From assembly GCF_029714365.1 (NCBI RefSeq), contig NZ_CP121659.1, positions 2,666,001 to 2,730,000 of the forward strand: a stretch of 64,000 nt of DNA, read 5' to 3'. This document shows, piece after piece, positions 52,902 to 62,098 of the stretch (the stretch's first letter is position 1; the number at the start of each line of letters is the position of its first letter). The notes beneath the pieces were generated by a model that was not told the origin of the DNA, made no database searches, and was given only the letters and a program-made list of their open reading frames with translations. Origin of the DNA: Sinorhizobium terangae. GTDB taxonomy: Bacteria > Pseudomonadota > Alphaproteobacteria > Rhizobiales > Rhizobiaceae. A program made the position numbers and the translations under genes.

Positions 52902-53060
52902 AGCAATTCGAGGAAAGTAACGGTTCTCCGTCCGGAATTGCGTCATTTCAAATCAGTTAGACCATCTCATGTTTCAATGGTCTAACGTGGATGCTCGACG
53001 AAATCATTACGCCGGCGTCGGAACTCACGTCGATGTGAAACCAGTTTATTGTGAAGCCCC

Positions 53061-53100
53061 GCTACAGCGCCGCGCGTTTTGCCCGGACACTGTGACACCC
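53061..53100 (-). repeat. partial RIME-like module downstream of gshB
   Basis: GCTACAGCGCCGCGCGTTTTG followed by GACACTGTGACAC resembles the GC-rich end module of the element at 61837-61943 (CTACAGCGCCGCGCGTTTTG), but the rest of the element is missing. It lies 29 bp after the gshB stop. The remaining part of the gap (52902-53060) holds no recognisable gene. Confidence 0.5.
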
Positions 53101-53128
53101 TTGCACGTGAACTGTGGCGGGAAGACCA

Positions 53129-54073
53129 TCACCCCGCCCGCTTTGCCTCCAGCACGTCCCACACCTTCGCTGCCACGTCCGGTCCACCAAGCTTCCTCAC
53201 GGCGCGAATACCGGTCGGAGCCGTGACGTTTATTTCGGTGAGCTTGTCATCGATGACGTCGATGCCGACCAGAATGAGCCCCTTCTCACGCAGAGACGGA
53301 CCCAATCGCTCGCAAATTTCCCGCTCCTTCTTCGTCAGGTCCGCGACGGTCGGCGCCCCGCCGCGCACCATATTGGAGCGCAGGTCACCCGCGGCAGGCA
53401 CACGGTTGACCGCGCCCGCGAACTCGCCGTCAACGAGAAGAATGCGCTTGTCGCCATGCTTCACGTTCGGCAGGAACTGCTGAATAACCCAAGGCTCGCG
53501 GAAGGTCGTGGCAAAGATATCGTAAAGCGAACCGTAGTTGAGATCGTCCTTGGTCAGCCGCACCACCGCTGCGCCGCCATGGCCGAACAGCGGCTTCATG
53601 ACGATGTCGCCATATTCCGCGCGGAACAGGTCAATTTCCGCCTTGTCGCGCGTAATAAGCGTCGGCGGCATAAGATCCGAGAACTCGGTGACGAAGAGCT
53701 TCTCCGGCGCGTTGCGCACCTCAGCCGGATCATTGACCACGAGCGTCTTGGGATGGATCTTTTCCAGGATATGCGTCGCCGCGATGTAGGACAGGTCGAA
53801 TGGCGGATCCTGACGCATGAGCACCACGTCGACATCGGCCAGGTTCGCACGTTGTTTCTCGCCGAGCACGAAATGGTTGCCTTTCTCGTCACGCACTTCG
53901 ACCGGTTCCATCGCACAAAAGACGCTGTCGCCAATCATCGCCAGGCGGTCGGGCGTATAGTGATAAAGCTCGTGTCCGCGCGCCTGCGCCTCCAGCATCA
54001 AGGCAAAGGCACTATCGCCTGCGATGTTGATTGAGGAAATATGGTCCATCTGGACCGCAACTTTGAGTGCCAT
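53129..54073 (-). CDS. gshB: glutathione synthetase
   Basis: A 314-residue ATP-grasp ligase joining gamma-glutamylcysteine and glycine. The N-terminus [30 protein letters not shown] and the ATP-grasp stretch [19 protein letters not shown] are typical, as are [28 protein letters not shown] and the Mg/ATP site [19 protein letters not shown]. The start at 54073 is set by homology; the open frame extends 119 codons upstream without similarity to any domain I recognise. The full length agrees with rhizobial GshB. No partner gene on the same strand lies immediately upstream. Confidence 0.93.
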   Translation of the reverse strand: MALKVAVQMDHISSINIAGDSAFALMLEAQARGHELYHYTPDRLAMIGDSVFCAMEPVEVRDEKGNHFVLGEKQRANLADVDVVLMRQDPPFDLSYIAATHILEKIHPKTLVVNDPAEVRNAPEKLFVTEFSDLMPPTLITRDKAEIDLFRAEYGDIVMKPLFGHGGAAVVRLTKDDLNYGSLYDIFATTFREPWVIQQFLPNVKHGDKRILLVDGEFAGAVNRVPAAGDLRSNMVRGGAPTVADLTKKEREICERLGPSLREKGLILVGIDVIDDKLTEINVTAPTGIRAVRKLGGPDVAAKVWDVLEAKRAG

Positions 54074-54314
54074 GGAGTGTCTCTCGGACCGCCGCCAAAA
54101 CGTGGATGGGCCAGCTGGCGGGCTCGCCGGCCTCATTGAGGAGACATGCATCCAGGCTGGCATTGCCAACGCCATTGCGCATGTCGGTGACGTGGCCATC
54201 TTGAAGCACGACTTCGACCTACGTGCAACGGTCGCGAACGCCCGTGGCGCTTGCTGCTGCCTACCGGGCCTGTAGGCGGGCGTTTCGGTCGGCTTTGGAA
54301 GTGCATTCGGTTTG

Positions 54315-54764
54315 TCAGCCGGTACGGCCGTGCCAGGGGTCCGGTCCCGGATCGCGCCCGGCCGCAACCTCGGCCAGCCGATCGAGGTAATGGGTCCAGC
54401 CCTCCTCATGGCCTGCGCACTGCTCGGCATTGGGCAGGCCGCTGTGGGTGAGCCTGAGCAGCGTTCCGTCCGGCTGTTCGATGAGGTCTATCTCGACAAG
54501 ACTCGACGCCGGCGGCACGATGTCGCTATCGTCCCAGCCGAAGCTGTATACCAGGCGATGGACCGGCACGACCTCGCGGAAGGCGCCGCGGGCGAAACGC
54601 GCCCCGGTGACGTTGACGAGGTAGAGCCCGCCGGGCTCCGGCTCGACATCCGCCTCCGTCCCCATCCAGCGCAGGATCTTCTCAGGATCGGTCAGCAGGG
54701 CGAACACCGCGGCGGGCGGCGCTGAAATATGTGTTTCGCGGCGAACGACGAGGGCCTCTGGCAT
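54315..54764 (-). CDS. SRPBCC-domain protein (AHSA1 family)
   Basis: A 149-residue START/Bet v1-like protein: [29 protein letters not shown] at the N-terminus, then PGGLYLVNV and [18 protein letters not shown], and C-terminal [19 protein letters not shown]. These are the hallmarks of the AHSA1-like group, which bind small hydrophobic ligands and are often co-encoded with ArsR regulators. None is adjacent here. Function unknown. The stretch from here to 57.2 kb looks slightly more GC-rich than the flanks, but this was not computed. Confidence 0.82.
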   Translation of the reverse strand: MPEALVVRRETHISAPPAAVFALLTDPEKILRWMGTEADVEPEPGGLYLVNVTGARFARGAFREVVPVHRLVYSFGWDDSDIVPPASSLVEIDLIEQPDGTLLRLTHSGLPNAEQCAGHEEGWTHYLDRLAEVAAGRDPGPDPWHGRTG

Positions 54765-54820
54765 CGGTCTCCCCCAGTGATTGCGATGTGCTGCCCGACT
54801 GCGATCAAACGGAGAAACGT

Positions 54821-54850
54821 CGGGTCAGGCCCCGATGATAGCCTGACCCG
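54821..54850. other. perfect 10-bp stem-loop between divergent genes
   Basis: CGGGTCAGGC (54821-54830) and GCCTGACCCG (54841-54850) form a hairpin with a 10-nt loop, 57 bp upstream of the SRPBCC gene and 165 bp upstream of the adenylate cyclase gene. Both neighbours read away from it, so it is not their terminator. It may be an operator, or the leftover terminator of a lost gene. The rest of the 250-bp gap shows no gene. Confidence 0.5.
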
Positions 54851-55014
54851 GCCGGCCACGCCACCGCTTATGGTGTTACGTGTTTCTTCAGGCACACAGC
54901 AGTCGCAACAGCGCATTGAATTTGCTGGATGTTTTTTCACCGGATCGGCCCCGATGCAAGCAACGGCTATGCGGGCGGATGACAGGTGAGCGAGCATGAC
55001 GCTATGATCGCTAC

Positions 55015-56073
55015 ATGGATCTGCCCGCTCCCCTTGCCTGGCTGGTCGACGAGGCCGGCGCGTCGCCCGGCCCGGATCGCTTTCTGGCCGAGCTCGGCCG
55101 CCGCCTGCTGGCCGACGGTCTTCCGTTGACCGGCGGTGCCCTGACGCTGGCAGTACCGCACCCGATCGTCGCCCGCCGCACCTGGCTGTGGCGGGCGGAG
55201 ACCGGGACGGTGATCGAAGCCCTGGCTTTTGCCGGCAGCCCATCCAACCAGGCGGGCCGCGACTGGCTTGCCGGGCTGGGGCCGGTGGAGGAGGACACGG
55301 TTGGCCCGACGCCGGAGAGACTGCTGCTGGGCTGGGCCGGCAGCCGGACGTTCGATCCTGCTGAGACGTCCCAACTGCGTCAGGCCGCACGCTTTGCCGC
55401 CGCGCCCCTGGCCGCCTTGGCCGAGCGGGCGGCACTTGCAACGCTGCTCGAGGCCTATCTCGGCCGGCGCAGCGCCGCCCGCGTGCAGGCGGGCGCGCTC
55501 AGCCGGGGCACCGGAGAGACCATCCGTGCCGTGCTGCTCTGTACTGACCTCCGCAACTTCACCGCCCTGTCCGAGGCGACCGAGCCAGGGGCGATGATCG
55601 CTACCCTCGACGCCTGGTTCGACCGCGTCGCCGGAGCAATACATGCGTTCGGGGGCGAAGTGCTGAAGTTCATGGGCGATGGCCTGCTGGCGATCTTCCC
55701 GGTTTCCCGGACGCCGGCAGAGGCCTGCGGAGCGGCATTGCGCGCGGTCGTCGCCGCCCGCGCCGGCATGGCCCATCTCGATACCACGCGCGAGGCGCAA
55801 GGGCTGCCGCCGCTGCCCTTCGGCGTGGCGCTGCATGTCGGCGAGATATTGTGGGGCAATATCGGCGCGGCCGACCGGCTGGACTTCACCGCCATCGGCC
55901 CAGCGGTAAACCTGGTCAGCCGGCTGGAAGGGCTATGCCGGCCGCTTGGCCGGTCTGTGCTGATCTCGGGCACGGTCGCCGCCGAGATCACAACGCCGCT
56001 GGTGCCGCTCGGCGAACACGCGCTGCGCGGCATCGCGGCGCCCTGTTCCGTATTCACCCTGCCGGATGCTTGA
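55015..56073 (+). CDS. class III adenylate/guanylate cyclase
   Basis: A 352-residue soluble protein. The first 165 residues are a divergent, helical sensor-like region. A class III cyclase catalytic domain follows: metal-binding Asp178 in LLCTDLRNFTALSE, and Lys218 and Asp222 in EVLKFMGDGLLAIFP. LDFTAIGPAVNLVSRLEG holds the substrate-base Asp and the Asn/Arg transition-state residues. All catalytic residues appear intact, so it should make cAMP (Lys/Asp favour ATP). Rhizobia carry many such cyclases with varied sensors. The signal it senses is not evident. No transmembrane segment was seen. Confidence 0.87.
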   Translation: MDLPAPLAWLVDEAGASPGPDRFLAELGRRLLADGLPLTGGALTLAVPHPIVARRTWLWRAETGTVIEALAFAGSPSNQAGRDWLAGLGPVEEDTVGPTPERLLLGWAGSRTFDPAETSQLRQAARFAAAPLAALAERAALATLLEAYLGRRSAARVQAGALSRGTGETIRAVLLCTDLRNFTALSEATEPGAMIATLDAWFDRVAGAIHAFGGEVLKFMGDGLLAIFPVSRTPAEACGAALRAVVAARAGMAHLDTTREAQGLPPLPFGVALHVGEILWGNIGAADRLDFTAIGPAVNLVSRLEGLCRPLGRSVLISGTVAAEITTPLVPLGEHALRGIAAPCSVFTLPDA

Positions 56074-56192
56074 GCGGTCGGGTAGTGCACGTGCCCGGAT
56101 CGCCGCTCAGTGCGACAACGCATGGTATGCCTATATCCCCGGCCGGATTTGTGCCATGAAGCACAGGCTGCAACGTCACAGGCTACACCATC

Positions 56193-57215
56193 ATGAAGAA
56201 GATCGGCTTTCTCTCGTTCGGGCATTGGTCGCCCTCGCCGCACTCGCAAACGCAATCGGCGTCCGACGCGCTGCTGCAGTCCATCGACCTCGCCGTCGCT
56301 GCAGAGGAACTCGGCGCGGACGGGGCGTATTTCCGCGTGCATCACTTTGCGCGCCAACTCGGCTCGCCCTTCCCCCTGCTATCGGCCGTCGGCGCGAAGA
56401 CCAGCCGCATCGAGATCGGCACAGCGGTCATCGACATGCGGTACGAGAACCCGATGTACATGGCCGAGGACGCGGGCGCGGCCGACATCATCGCCGGCGG
56501 GCGCCTGCAGCTCGGCATCAGCCGCGGATCGCCCGAGCAGGTGATCGATGGATGGCGCTACTTCGGCTACCAGCCAGCCGAGGGCAGTACCGACGCCGAC
56601 ATGGCGCGGCGCCATGCGGAGGTCCTGCTCGATGTGCTGCGCGGCGAAGGCTTTGCTCAGCCCAACCCGCGACCGATGTTTCCCAATCCTCCCGGCTTGC
56701 TGCGTATCGAGCCGCACGCCGAGGGGCTGCGGGAGCGGATCTGGTGGGGCGCCAGCTCCAACGCCACTGCGGTTTGGGCTGCGAAGCTGGGCATGAATCT
56801 GCAGAGTTCCACGCTCAAGGACGACGAGACGGGACTTCCCTTCCACGTGCAGCAGGCCGATCAGATCCGCGCATTCCGCGAGGCATGGGAGGCGGCAGGC
56901 CACGAGCGCGAGCCACGGGTGTCGGTCAGCCGCAGCATCTTCGCCCTGGTGGACGACCGCGACCGCGCCTACTTCGGACGAGGCGGCCAGGATGAAGACA
57001 AGATCGGCTTTATCGACGAGAAGACCCGGGCAATTTTCGGTCGCAGCTACGCCGCCGAGCCGGACGTCCTCATTGCGCAGCTGGCGAAGGACGAGGCGAT
57101 CGCGGAGGCCGACACGCTGCTCCTGACCGTCCCCAACCAGCTTGGCGTCGAGTACAACGCGCATGTCATCGAGGCGATCCTGACGCATGTCGCTCCCGCT
57201 CTTGGGTGGCGCTAA
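56193..57215 (+). CDS. LLM-class flavin-dependent oxidoreductase
   Basis: A 340-residue luciferase-like monooxygenase family protein with a TIM-barrel fold. Recognised segments are KKIGFLSFGHWSP at the N-terminus, AEELGADGAYFRVHHFARQLGSPFPLLSAVGAKTSRIEIGTAVIDMRYENPMYMAEDAGAADIIAGGRLQLGISRGSPEQVI and the later WWGASSNATAVWAAKLGMNLQSS. It uses reduced FMN or F420-like flavin; rhizobial members mostly use FMN from a separate reductase. The substrate is unknown. It stands alone, 120 bp after the adenylate cyclase gene. Confidence 0.84.
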   Translation: MKKIGFLSFGHWSPSPHSQTQSASDALLQSIDLAVAAEELGADGAYFRVHHFARQLGSPFPLLSAVGAKTSRIEIGTAVIDMRYENPMYMAEDAGAADIIAGGRLQLGISRGSPEQVIDGWRYFGYQPAEGSTDADMARRHAEVLLDVLRGEGFAQPNPRPMFPNPPGLLRIEPHAEGLRERIWWGASSNATAVWAAKLGMNLQSSTLKDDETGLPFHVQQADQIRAFREAWEAAGHEREPRVSVSRSIFALVDDRDRAYFGRGGQDEDKIGFIDEKTRAIFGRSYAAEPDVLIAQLAKDEAIAEADTLLLTVPNQLGVEYNAHVIEAILTHVAPALGWR

Positions 57216-57281
57216 GGCGCCACCCCGGAAGCTGAAGCTACGACCTCCGTTCGTTTCACCCGCAGCGGGCTTGAGACGAGC

Positions 57282-58913
57282 CTAACGGATCTCCCGCGCC
57301 AACGACTGAAGCTTCTTGAAGGCCTCGTATCTCAGCGCATGACGCGCTGCGGTTTCACCACCGGCGGGCGCGTAGGTGCGATCCGTGCCGGAAAGCCTTG
57401 CCATCGCCGAGCGAACGTCCGCGAATTCGCCAGCCGCCACGCTTCCGAGGATGGCAGCGCCGAGAAGCACAGGTTCCTCCGAGCGCGTCGCCAGAACGGG
57501 CTTTCCCGTCGCGTCCGCAAGCAACTGGCGGACGAGATCAAGCTGACCGGCGCCGCCGCTGATGACGATCTTGTCGATCAGAGCACCGGATGACGCCTGC
57601 GTATCGATGATCTGCCGCAGGCCGTAGCCGATGCCGCATAGTCCGGCCACGTAGAGCGACACGAGACTGTCCAGATCTTTCTCCATCCCTAGCCCCGCGA
57701 CGACCGCGCGGGCATGCGGGTCGGCAAACGGCGCGCGGTTACCGAGGAATTCCGGAACGACGTGGATTCCGCCTGCCAGCTCGATCGACTCAGAGAGCGT
57801 CTGGACCTTCTGCGCGGCGAGTTCCGCCAGCAGGACCGGCAGCGAGAGGCCGCGGCGTCCTGCGAGTTCCAGGGCCTCGCCGGCCGCGGGGTGGAAGGAC
57901 AGAAGCTGCTCGATCGCAGCGCCCGCCGCGGACTGCCCGCCCTCGTTCAGCCACATGCCGGGTACCATCGCCGAGTAATAAGGTCCCCACACGCCCGGCA
58001 CGAAAACCGGCTCTGCTGTGGAAGTCATCGTGCAGGAGGAGGTTCCGAAGACATAGGCGAGATTGCTCTCCGGAGGGCCGTCAACCCCGACCGTGCCGAT
58101 GCCGCCGGCGTGGGCATCGATCATGCCGGCTCCGATCGGCGTGCCCGGTGCAAGGCCAAGTTCCTCGGCGGCCCTCTCCGTCAGCCCGTTTCCAACCGGC
58201 GTACCCGGCTCCACGACACGCTGGCCTATGCGCACGAAGTCTTCATCCGCGAGCTGACCGAGTCCGATCGCGCGGAAATAGTCCGGATCCCAGCGCTTCT
58301 CGTGTGCGAGATAAGTCCATTTGCAGGTCACGGTGCAGGTGGAACGGGCAAGATCGCCCGTTGCCCGCCAGGTCAGGAAGTCCGCAAGGTCGAAGAATTG
58401 CCAGGCGGCGTCGAAGACCTGCGGACGATTTTCGCGCAGCCAGAGGAGCTTCGGCGTCTCCATCTCCGGCGATATGCGTCCGCCGACATAGCGCAGCACA
58501 TCGTGGCCCTTGGCATTGATGCGCTCCGCCTGGTCGACGGCGCGGTGGTCCATCCAGACGATGATATCTCGCTGAGGATCCTCCGACGGTCCCACCGGAA
58601 GCGACCGCCCGTCCTCGCCAAGGACGACAAGCGAGCAGGTCGCGTCGAAGCCTATGCTCGCGACTTTTGCAGGATCAACGCCTGCTGCGGAGACCGCCTC
58701 GCGCACTGCCGCGCAGACCGCGGACCAGATTTCCGTGCTCGACTGCTCGACGATGGAACCGGCCTCACGAAAGAGCGTGATATCGCGCTTGCCCGATGCC
58801 AGCAGCCGGCCGGCGAGGTCGAAAAGGCCGGCTCTGGCGCTTCCGGTGCCGACATCAACGCCGATGAGATATCGTTCGCCGCCCGCAGGGCGTGCGTGAG
58901 AAGTGTTGGTCAT
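57282..58913 (-). CDS. FGGY-family sugar kinase, probable D-ribulokinase
   Basis: A 543-residue kinase with the FGGY ATPase fold: phosphate-1 loop IGVDVGTGSARAGLFD, IGFDATCSLVVL, WMDHRA, catalytic-base region GMIDAHAGGIGTVG, phosphate-2 YVFGTSSCTM and adenosine loop ISGGAGQLDLVRQLLAD. The size and GTGSARAG form match pentulose kinases (FGGY/YDR109C-like) rather than xylulokinase or glycerol kinase. It follows ribitol 2-dehydrogenase by 67 bp, so phosphorylation of D-ribulose to D-ribulose 5-phosphate is the natural role, feeding the pentose phosphate pathway. It is the last gene of the ribitol operon. Confidence 0.84.
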   Translation of the reverse strand: MTNTSHARPAGGERYLIGVDVGTGSARAGLFDLAGRLLASGKRDITLFREAGSIVEQSSTEIWSAVCAAVREAVSAAGVDPAKVASIGFDATCSLVVLGEDGRSLPVGPSEDPQRDIIVWMDHRAVDQAERINAKGHDVLRYVGGRISPEMETPKLLWLRENRPQVFDAAWQFFDLADFLTWRATGDLARSTCTVTCKWTYLAHEKRWDPDYFRAIGLGQLADEDFVRIGQRVVEPGTPVGNGLTERAAEELGLAPGTPIGAGMIDAHAGGIGTVGVDGPPESNLAYVFGTSSCTMTSTAEPVFVPGVWGPYYSAMVPGMWLNEGGQSAAGAAIEQLLSFHPAAGEALELAGRRGLSLPVLLAELAAQKVQTLSESIELAGGIHVVPEFLGNRAPFADPHARAVVAGLGMEKDLDSLVSLYVAGLCGIGYGLRQIIDTQASSGALIDKIVISGGAGQLDLVRQLLADATGKPVLATRSEEPVLLGAAILGSVAAGEFADVRSAMARLSGTDRTYAPAGGETAARHALRYEAFKKLQSLAREIR

Positions 58914-58980
58914 GGTCTACCGCCTGCAAATCAGGAACGTGGATCGGCGGGAGGGCTGGGCCTCGCGCCGTCGAAGGTAA

Positions 58981-59709
58981 TCAGAGATCAACGCTGTTGG
59001 GCAGGATCACCAGATCGCGGATCGTCACGTTGCGCGGACGCGTCAGCATGAAGAGCACCGCATCCGCCACTTCCTTCGGCTGCATGAGGCTGCCGTTGGC
59101 AAGCGCTTCTTCCATCTTCGCCTTCGGCCAGTCGTCGAGCAGCGCAGTTACCACCGGCCCGGGCAACACCGCCCCGACGCGCACGCCATGCGGCGCCACC
59201 TGTCGCCGCGTGCTGTGCACGAACGCCTGCACGGCAAATTTCGATGCCGTGTAGATCGGCTCCCAGACGACGGGGACGACGCCCGCAATCGAGCTCGTGA
59301 AGAGAATATCGCCCGATTTCTGTTGGATCATGTAGGGCAGCACCGCATGCACGGAGCGGAACGCCGCATTGATGTTGAGATTAAGCATCCGGTCCCAAGC
59401 GTCCGGATCCCCCTCAGCCACCGGACCACCGATATAGGCGCCGGCATTCGCGTGGAAGACGTCGAGCTTCCCGGCGATATCGAGGATTCGCGGCAGCATG
59501 CCGGAGACTTCGGCGGGCTTGAGAAGATCGACGACCAGCGGCAGGGCGTTTTCACCGAGTTCGGCGCAGAGCTGTTCCAGTTTGTCCTGCGCACGATCGA
59601 CGAGAACGACCTTCGCCCCTTCCGCAAGCAACGTGCGGGCGCATTCCAGACCGATGCCCGATGCCGCGCCTGTGATGGCGGCGACTTTGCCTTTCATGAG
59701 GTCAGCCAT
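58981..59709 (-). CDS. rbtD: ribitol 2-dehydrogenase (SDR family)
   Basis: A 242-residue classical [11 protein letters not shown] (residues 13-20), the unusual HANAG (86-90) in place of NNAG, Ser139/140, Tyr153 and Lys157 (YTASK). The stretch [19 protein letters not shown] and the C-terminus [15 protein letters not shown] closely resemble enterobacterial ribitol dehydrogenase as I remember it, so NAD-dependent oxidation of ribitol to D-ribulose is likely. Asp38 (VVLVDRA) fits NAD use. The start at 59709 has GGAG 9-10 nt upstream. It lies 28 bp after the permease gene and before the kinase gene, giving a transport-oxidation-phosphorylation order. Confidence 0.88.
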   Translation of the reverse strand: MADLMKGKVAAITGAASGIGLECARTLLAEGAKVVLVDRAQDKLEQLCAELGENALPLVVDLLKPAEVSGMLPRILDIAGKLDVFHANAGAYIGGPVAEGDPDAWDRMLNLNINAAFRSVHAVLPYMIQQKSGDILFTSSIAGVVPVVWEPIYTASKFAVQAFVHSTRRQVAPHGVRVGAVLPGPVVTALLDDWPKAKMEEALANGSLMQPKEVADAVLFMLTRPRNVTIRDLVILPNSVDL

Positions 59710-59737
59710 TTTTGAAACTCCATTCCAATAGATTGGA

Positions 59738-61000
59738 TCACGCGCGTCCGTGGCTGACACGGGAACGACGGGCCAACGAGTCGACGATGACAGCGATTGC
59801 CAGAACGCCGCCGGTGATCATGTAGCGGAGCGACGAGCTCAGATTGAGCAGCGTCAGACCATTCGAGATTGCCTGGATGACGATGATGCCAAGCAGAGCC
59901 GAATAGGCGCTGCCACGCCCGCCGAAGAGGCTGGTGCCGCCGATGACCGCAGCCGCGATCGCGTTGAGATTGACGTCGCCCGTGCCGGCCTGCTGGCTCG
60001 AGGAGGCAAGGCGCGATGCCGACAGGATGCCGCCGAGCGTGGCAAGTGTGGAGCAGAGCACGAAGGCGCTCATGTAGATGCGGCGCACGTTGATGCCCGA
60101 CCGCCGCGCGGCCTCCCGGTTCCCACCGACCGCGAACATCGACCGGCCCCACTTCGTACGCGTCAGCGCGTAGTTCAGGATCACCGCAAGGGCGACGAAC
60201 AGGCCGAACATCCACGGTACCCCGCGGCCGAGATTGAGGTAGAAGACTGCCACTTCAAGCGCGACCGTGAGTACGACCGCCTTGATGATGAGCGCGCCGA
60301 GCGGCTGGGAGGAGAGGTTCGCCGCCTGCCGTTGGCGCATCGTGCGCATGCCCTTGCCGATCATCACGAGACCCGGCACCAGCGCCAGCGCGTGGGAAAG
60401 CCAGTCCGGCATGATCAATATTTGTCCGAAGCGGACGAGCGGGGAAGCGTATGGCAGGTTGATCGAACCGGTCGGCCCCAGGATATAGAGCTGCATGCCG
60501 AGCAGCGCGAGAAGACCAGCGAGCGTCGCAATGAAGCTCGGCATCCCGAGCCGGTTGTAGAGGGTTGCGTAGATCAGTCCGACCACGACACCGACCAGAA
60601 GCGCCGCGAATATCGCCGCGGCGATCGGCCAGCCGGAGTTCACCCACAACACCCCGACCATCGCCGAGGCCAGTCCGCTCATGGAGCCGACCGAAAGATC
60701 GATTTCGCCCAACACCAGCACGCAAATGATGCCGAGCGAAATCACGCCTACGGTGGCGCAATCGAAGAGCAGGTTCACGAGGTTGTTGGGGGCAAGAAAG
60801 ACCGGATTGAGGGCCGAAAAGATGACCGAGATCACAATGAGGCCTACCGCGACCGGCAGCATGCCGAGATCGCCGGACCGCACGCGATCAATGAACCCCC
60901 ACACCATGTCGAGGATCCCCTCGTCATGGCGCACACGTTCATCGCTGCGGTCGAGCCTCGGCTGGGTCTGGACGGCGGCGTTCGAAGGATTCTGGCTCAT
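59738..61000 (-). CDS. CUT2 sugar/polyol ABC transporter permease (XylH/RbsC type)
   Basis: A 420-residue permease with 10-12 helices. [35 protein letters not shown] is the CUT2 signature, and [31 protein letters not shown] is the coupling loop, followed by [18 protein letters not shown]. The size (over 400 residues) and N-terminal extension are XylH-like. The ATG overlaps the ATPase stop (ATGA). It imports the polyol captured by 62099-63145, presumably ribitol. Confidence 0.9.
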   Translation of the reverse strand: MSQNPSNAAVQTQPRLDRSDERVRHDEGILDMVWGFIDRVRSGDLGMLPVAVGLIVISVIFSALNPVFLAPNNLVNLLFDCATVGVISLGIICVLVLGEIDLSVGSMSGLASAMVGVLWVNSGWPIAAAIFAALLVGVVVGLIYATLYNRLGMPSFIATLAGLLALLGMQLYILGPTGSINLPYASPLVRFGQILIMPDWLSHALALVPGLVMIGKGMRTMRQRQAANLSSQPLGALIIKAVVLTVALEVAVFYLNLGRGVPWMFGLFVALAVILNYALTRTKWGRSMFAVGGNREAARRSGINVRRIYMSAFVLCSTLATLGGILSASRLASSSQQAGTGDVNLNAIAAAVIGGTSLFGGRGSAYSALLGIIVIQAISNGLTLLNLSSSLRYMITGGVLAIAVIVDSLARRSRVSHGRA

Positions 61001-61818
61001 GCGGGTCCTCCGCTCTGCTCATTGACGAGGCCGGTCTTGCGGTCGAGCCGGCGCGAAACGGCGTTCTCCGTGGCACCGGTGATCGCGGTGACGAGGTCAT
61101 GGTTGGACGCATCCGGCAGGAAGACGCCGTTGTTGCGTCCAAGCCGCAGCACGACGATGCGATCCGCCACCGCGCGCACGTCTTCCATGTTGTGGCTGAT
61201 GATGATCACGCCGAGCCCGCGGTCACGGACGCGTTCGATCAGGTTGAGGACTTCGGCGGTCTGGGCGACGCCGAGTGCCGCCGTCGGCTCATCGAGCATG
61301 ATGAGCTTTGGATCCAGGAGCAGCGAGCGCGCGATCGCCACCGTCTGGCGCTGACCGCCGGAGAGCGACGCGATCGGCTGGCGGACGGACGGGATACGCG
61401 CGGCCAGCTCCCGCAGAAGCGTCCAGGCGCGCACTTCCATCGCGACTTCGTCGAGTTGCCAGGGGGCCAGTTCGTGGCCGAGAAACAGGTTTGCGACGAC
61501 ATCGAGATTTTCGCACAGCGCCAGGTCCTGGAAGACGGTCGCTATCCCGAGGCCAAGCGCCTTTGCAGGATTGTCGAGCGTCACGCCTTCGCCGCAGAAC
61601 TCGATCGTGCCCGCGGACGGTTGATGCACGCCGGCGAGGATCTTGACGAGCGTCGACTTGCCGGCGCCGTTGTCTCCCACCAGCGCGACGACTTCGCCGG
61701 CGTTGACGTCAAGTTCAATGTCGGTGAGTGCGGATACGGCGCCAAAATTCTTGGATATGCCGCGAAGACGCAGCACAGGCTCACCTTTCACGGGAGCACT
61801 CTTGATATCGCGTGTCAT
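60997..61818 (-). CDS. CUT2 transporter ATPase, single-domain
   Basis: A 273-residue ATPase with one nucleotide-binding domain: Walker A GDNGAGKST, VFQDLALCENLDVVANLFLG, signature LSGGQRQTVAIARSL, Walker B LIMLDEPTAALG and H-loop IISHNMEDV. Typical CUT2 ATPases (RbsA, XylG) have two fused domains of about 500 residues; this one is half-size, as in the FrcA-like group, so it should work as a homodimer. The start lies 18 bp from a RIME-like element that separates it from the binding-protein gene. Confidence 0.88.
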   Translation of the reverse strand: MTRDIKSAPVKGEPVLRLRGISKNFGAVSALTDIELDVNAGEVVALVGDNGAGKSTLVKILAGVHQPSAGTIEFCGEGVTLDNPAKALGLGIATVFQDLALCENLDVVANLFLGHELAPWQLDEVAMEVRAWTLLRELAARIPSVRQPIASLSGGQRQTVAIARSLLLDPKLIMLDEPTAALGVAQTAEVLNLIERVRDRGLGVIIISHNMEDVRAVADRIVVLRLGRNNGVFLPDASNHDLVTAITGATENAVSRRLDRKTGLVNEQSGGPA

Positions 61819-61836
61819 CGCCTTTCGACCTTTCGA

Positions 61837-61943
61837 CTACAGCGCCGCGCGTTTTGTCAGAGGCGCAAATGACGCTGTAACTCTCTGAATTGCTGCATGT
61901 ATCCACCCTTAAATCGGACGCGATCTAAGGAAACATGCAGTGG
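61837..61943 (-). repeat. RIME-like repeat inside the ribitol operon
   Basis: Reverse-orientation copy: CTACAGCGCCGCGCGTTTTG and AGGCGCAAATGACGCTGTA arms, then TGAATTGCTGCATG, TATCCACCCTTAAATCGG and CTAAGGAAACATGCAGT. It has the same module order as 22231-22334. It lies 18 bp upstream of the ATPase start and 111 bp before the binding-protein stem-loop. Confidence 0.75.
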
Positions 61944-62053
61944 GGCGGGATCAAGGAAACGACGAGCGATCCGCCACGCATCCCGCTCCAAGTTGCTAGA
62001 ATCCATCACGGCCATGATCTTGGGTCGACCAAAATCATCGTGATCTCGGAGAT

Positions 62054-62082
62054 GTGTTCGGCCGCGCGTCGCGACCGAACAC
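62054..62082 (-). other. stem-loop after the ribitol-binding protein gene
   Basis: Outer arms GTGTTCGG (62054-62061) and CCGAACAC (62075-62082) and inner CGCG-CGT-CGCG form a near-continuous 12-bp stem with one C-A mismatch. It begins 17 bp after the stop codon. There is no strong T-run; partial termination or mRNA stabilisation is likely. Confidence 0.6.
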
Positions 62083-62098
62083 GACAGCAGTCAGAGTC

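Noticed and set aside
54012..54275. Short open frames on both strands between gshB and the SRPBCC gene
   Set aside because: One minus-strand frame (54012-54209, GTG start, 65 residues) reads somewhat protein-like, but it has a stop just before the start, no clear ribosome site and no known family. The plus-strand frame overlaps it fully. Neither can be supported.
59750..61354. 534-codon open frame on the plus strand opposite the CUT2 permease and ATPase
   Set aside because: Highly charged product without domain character, spanning two real genes on the opposite strand.
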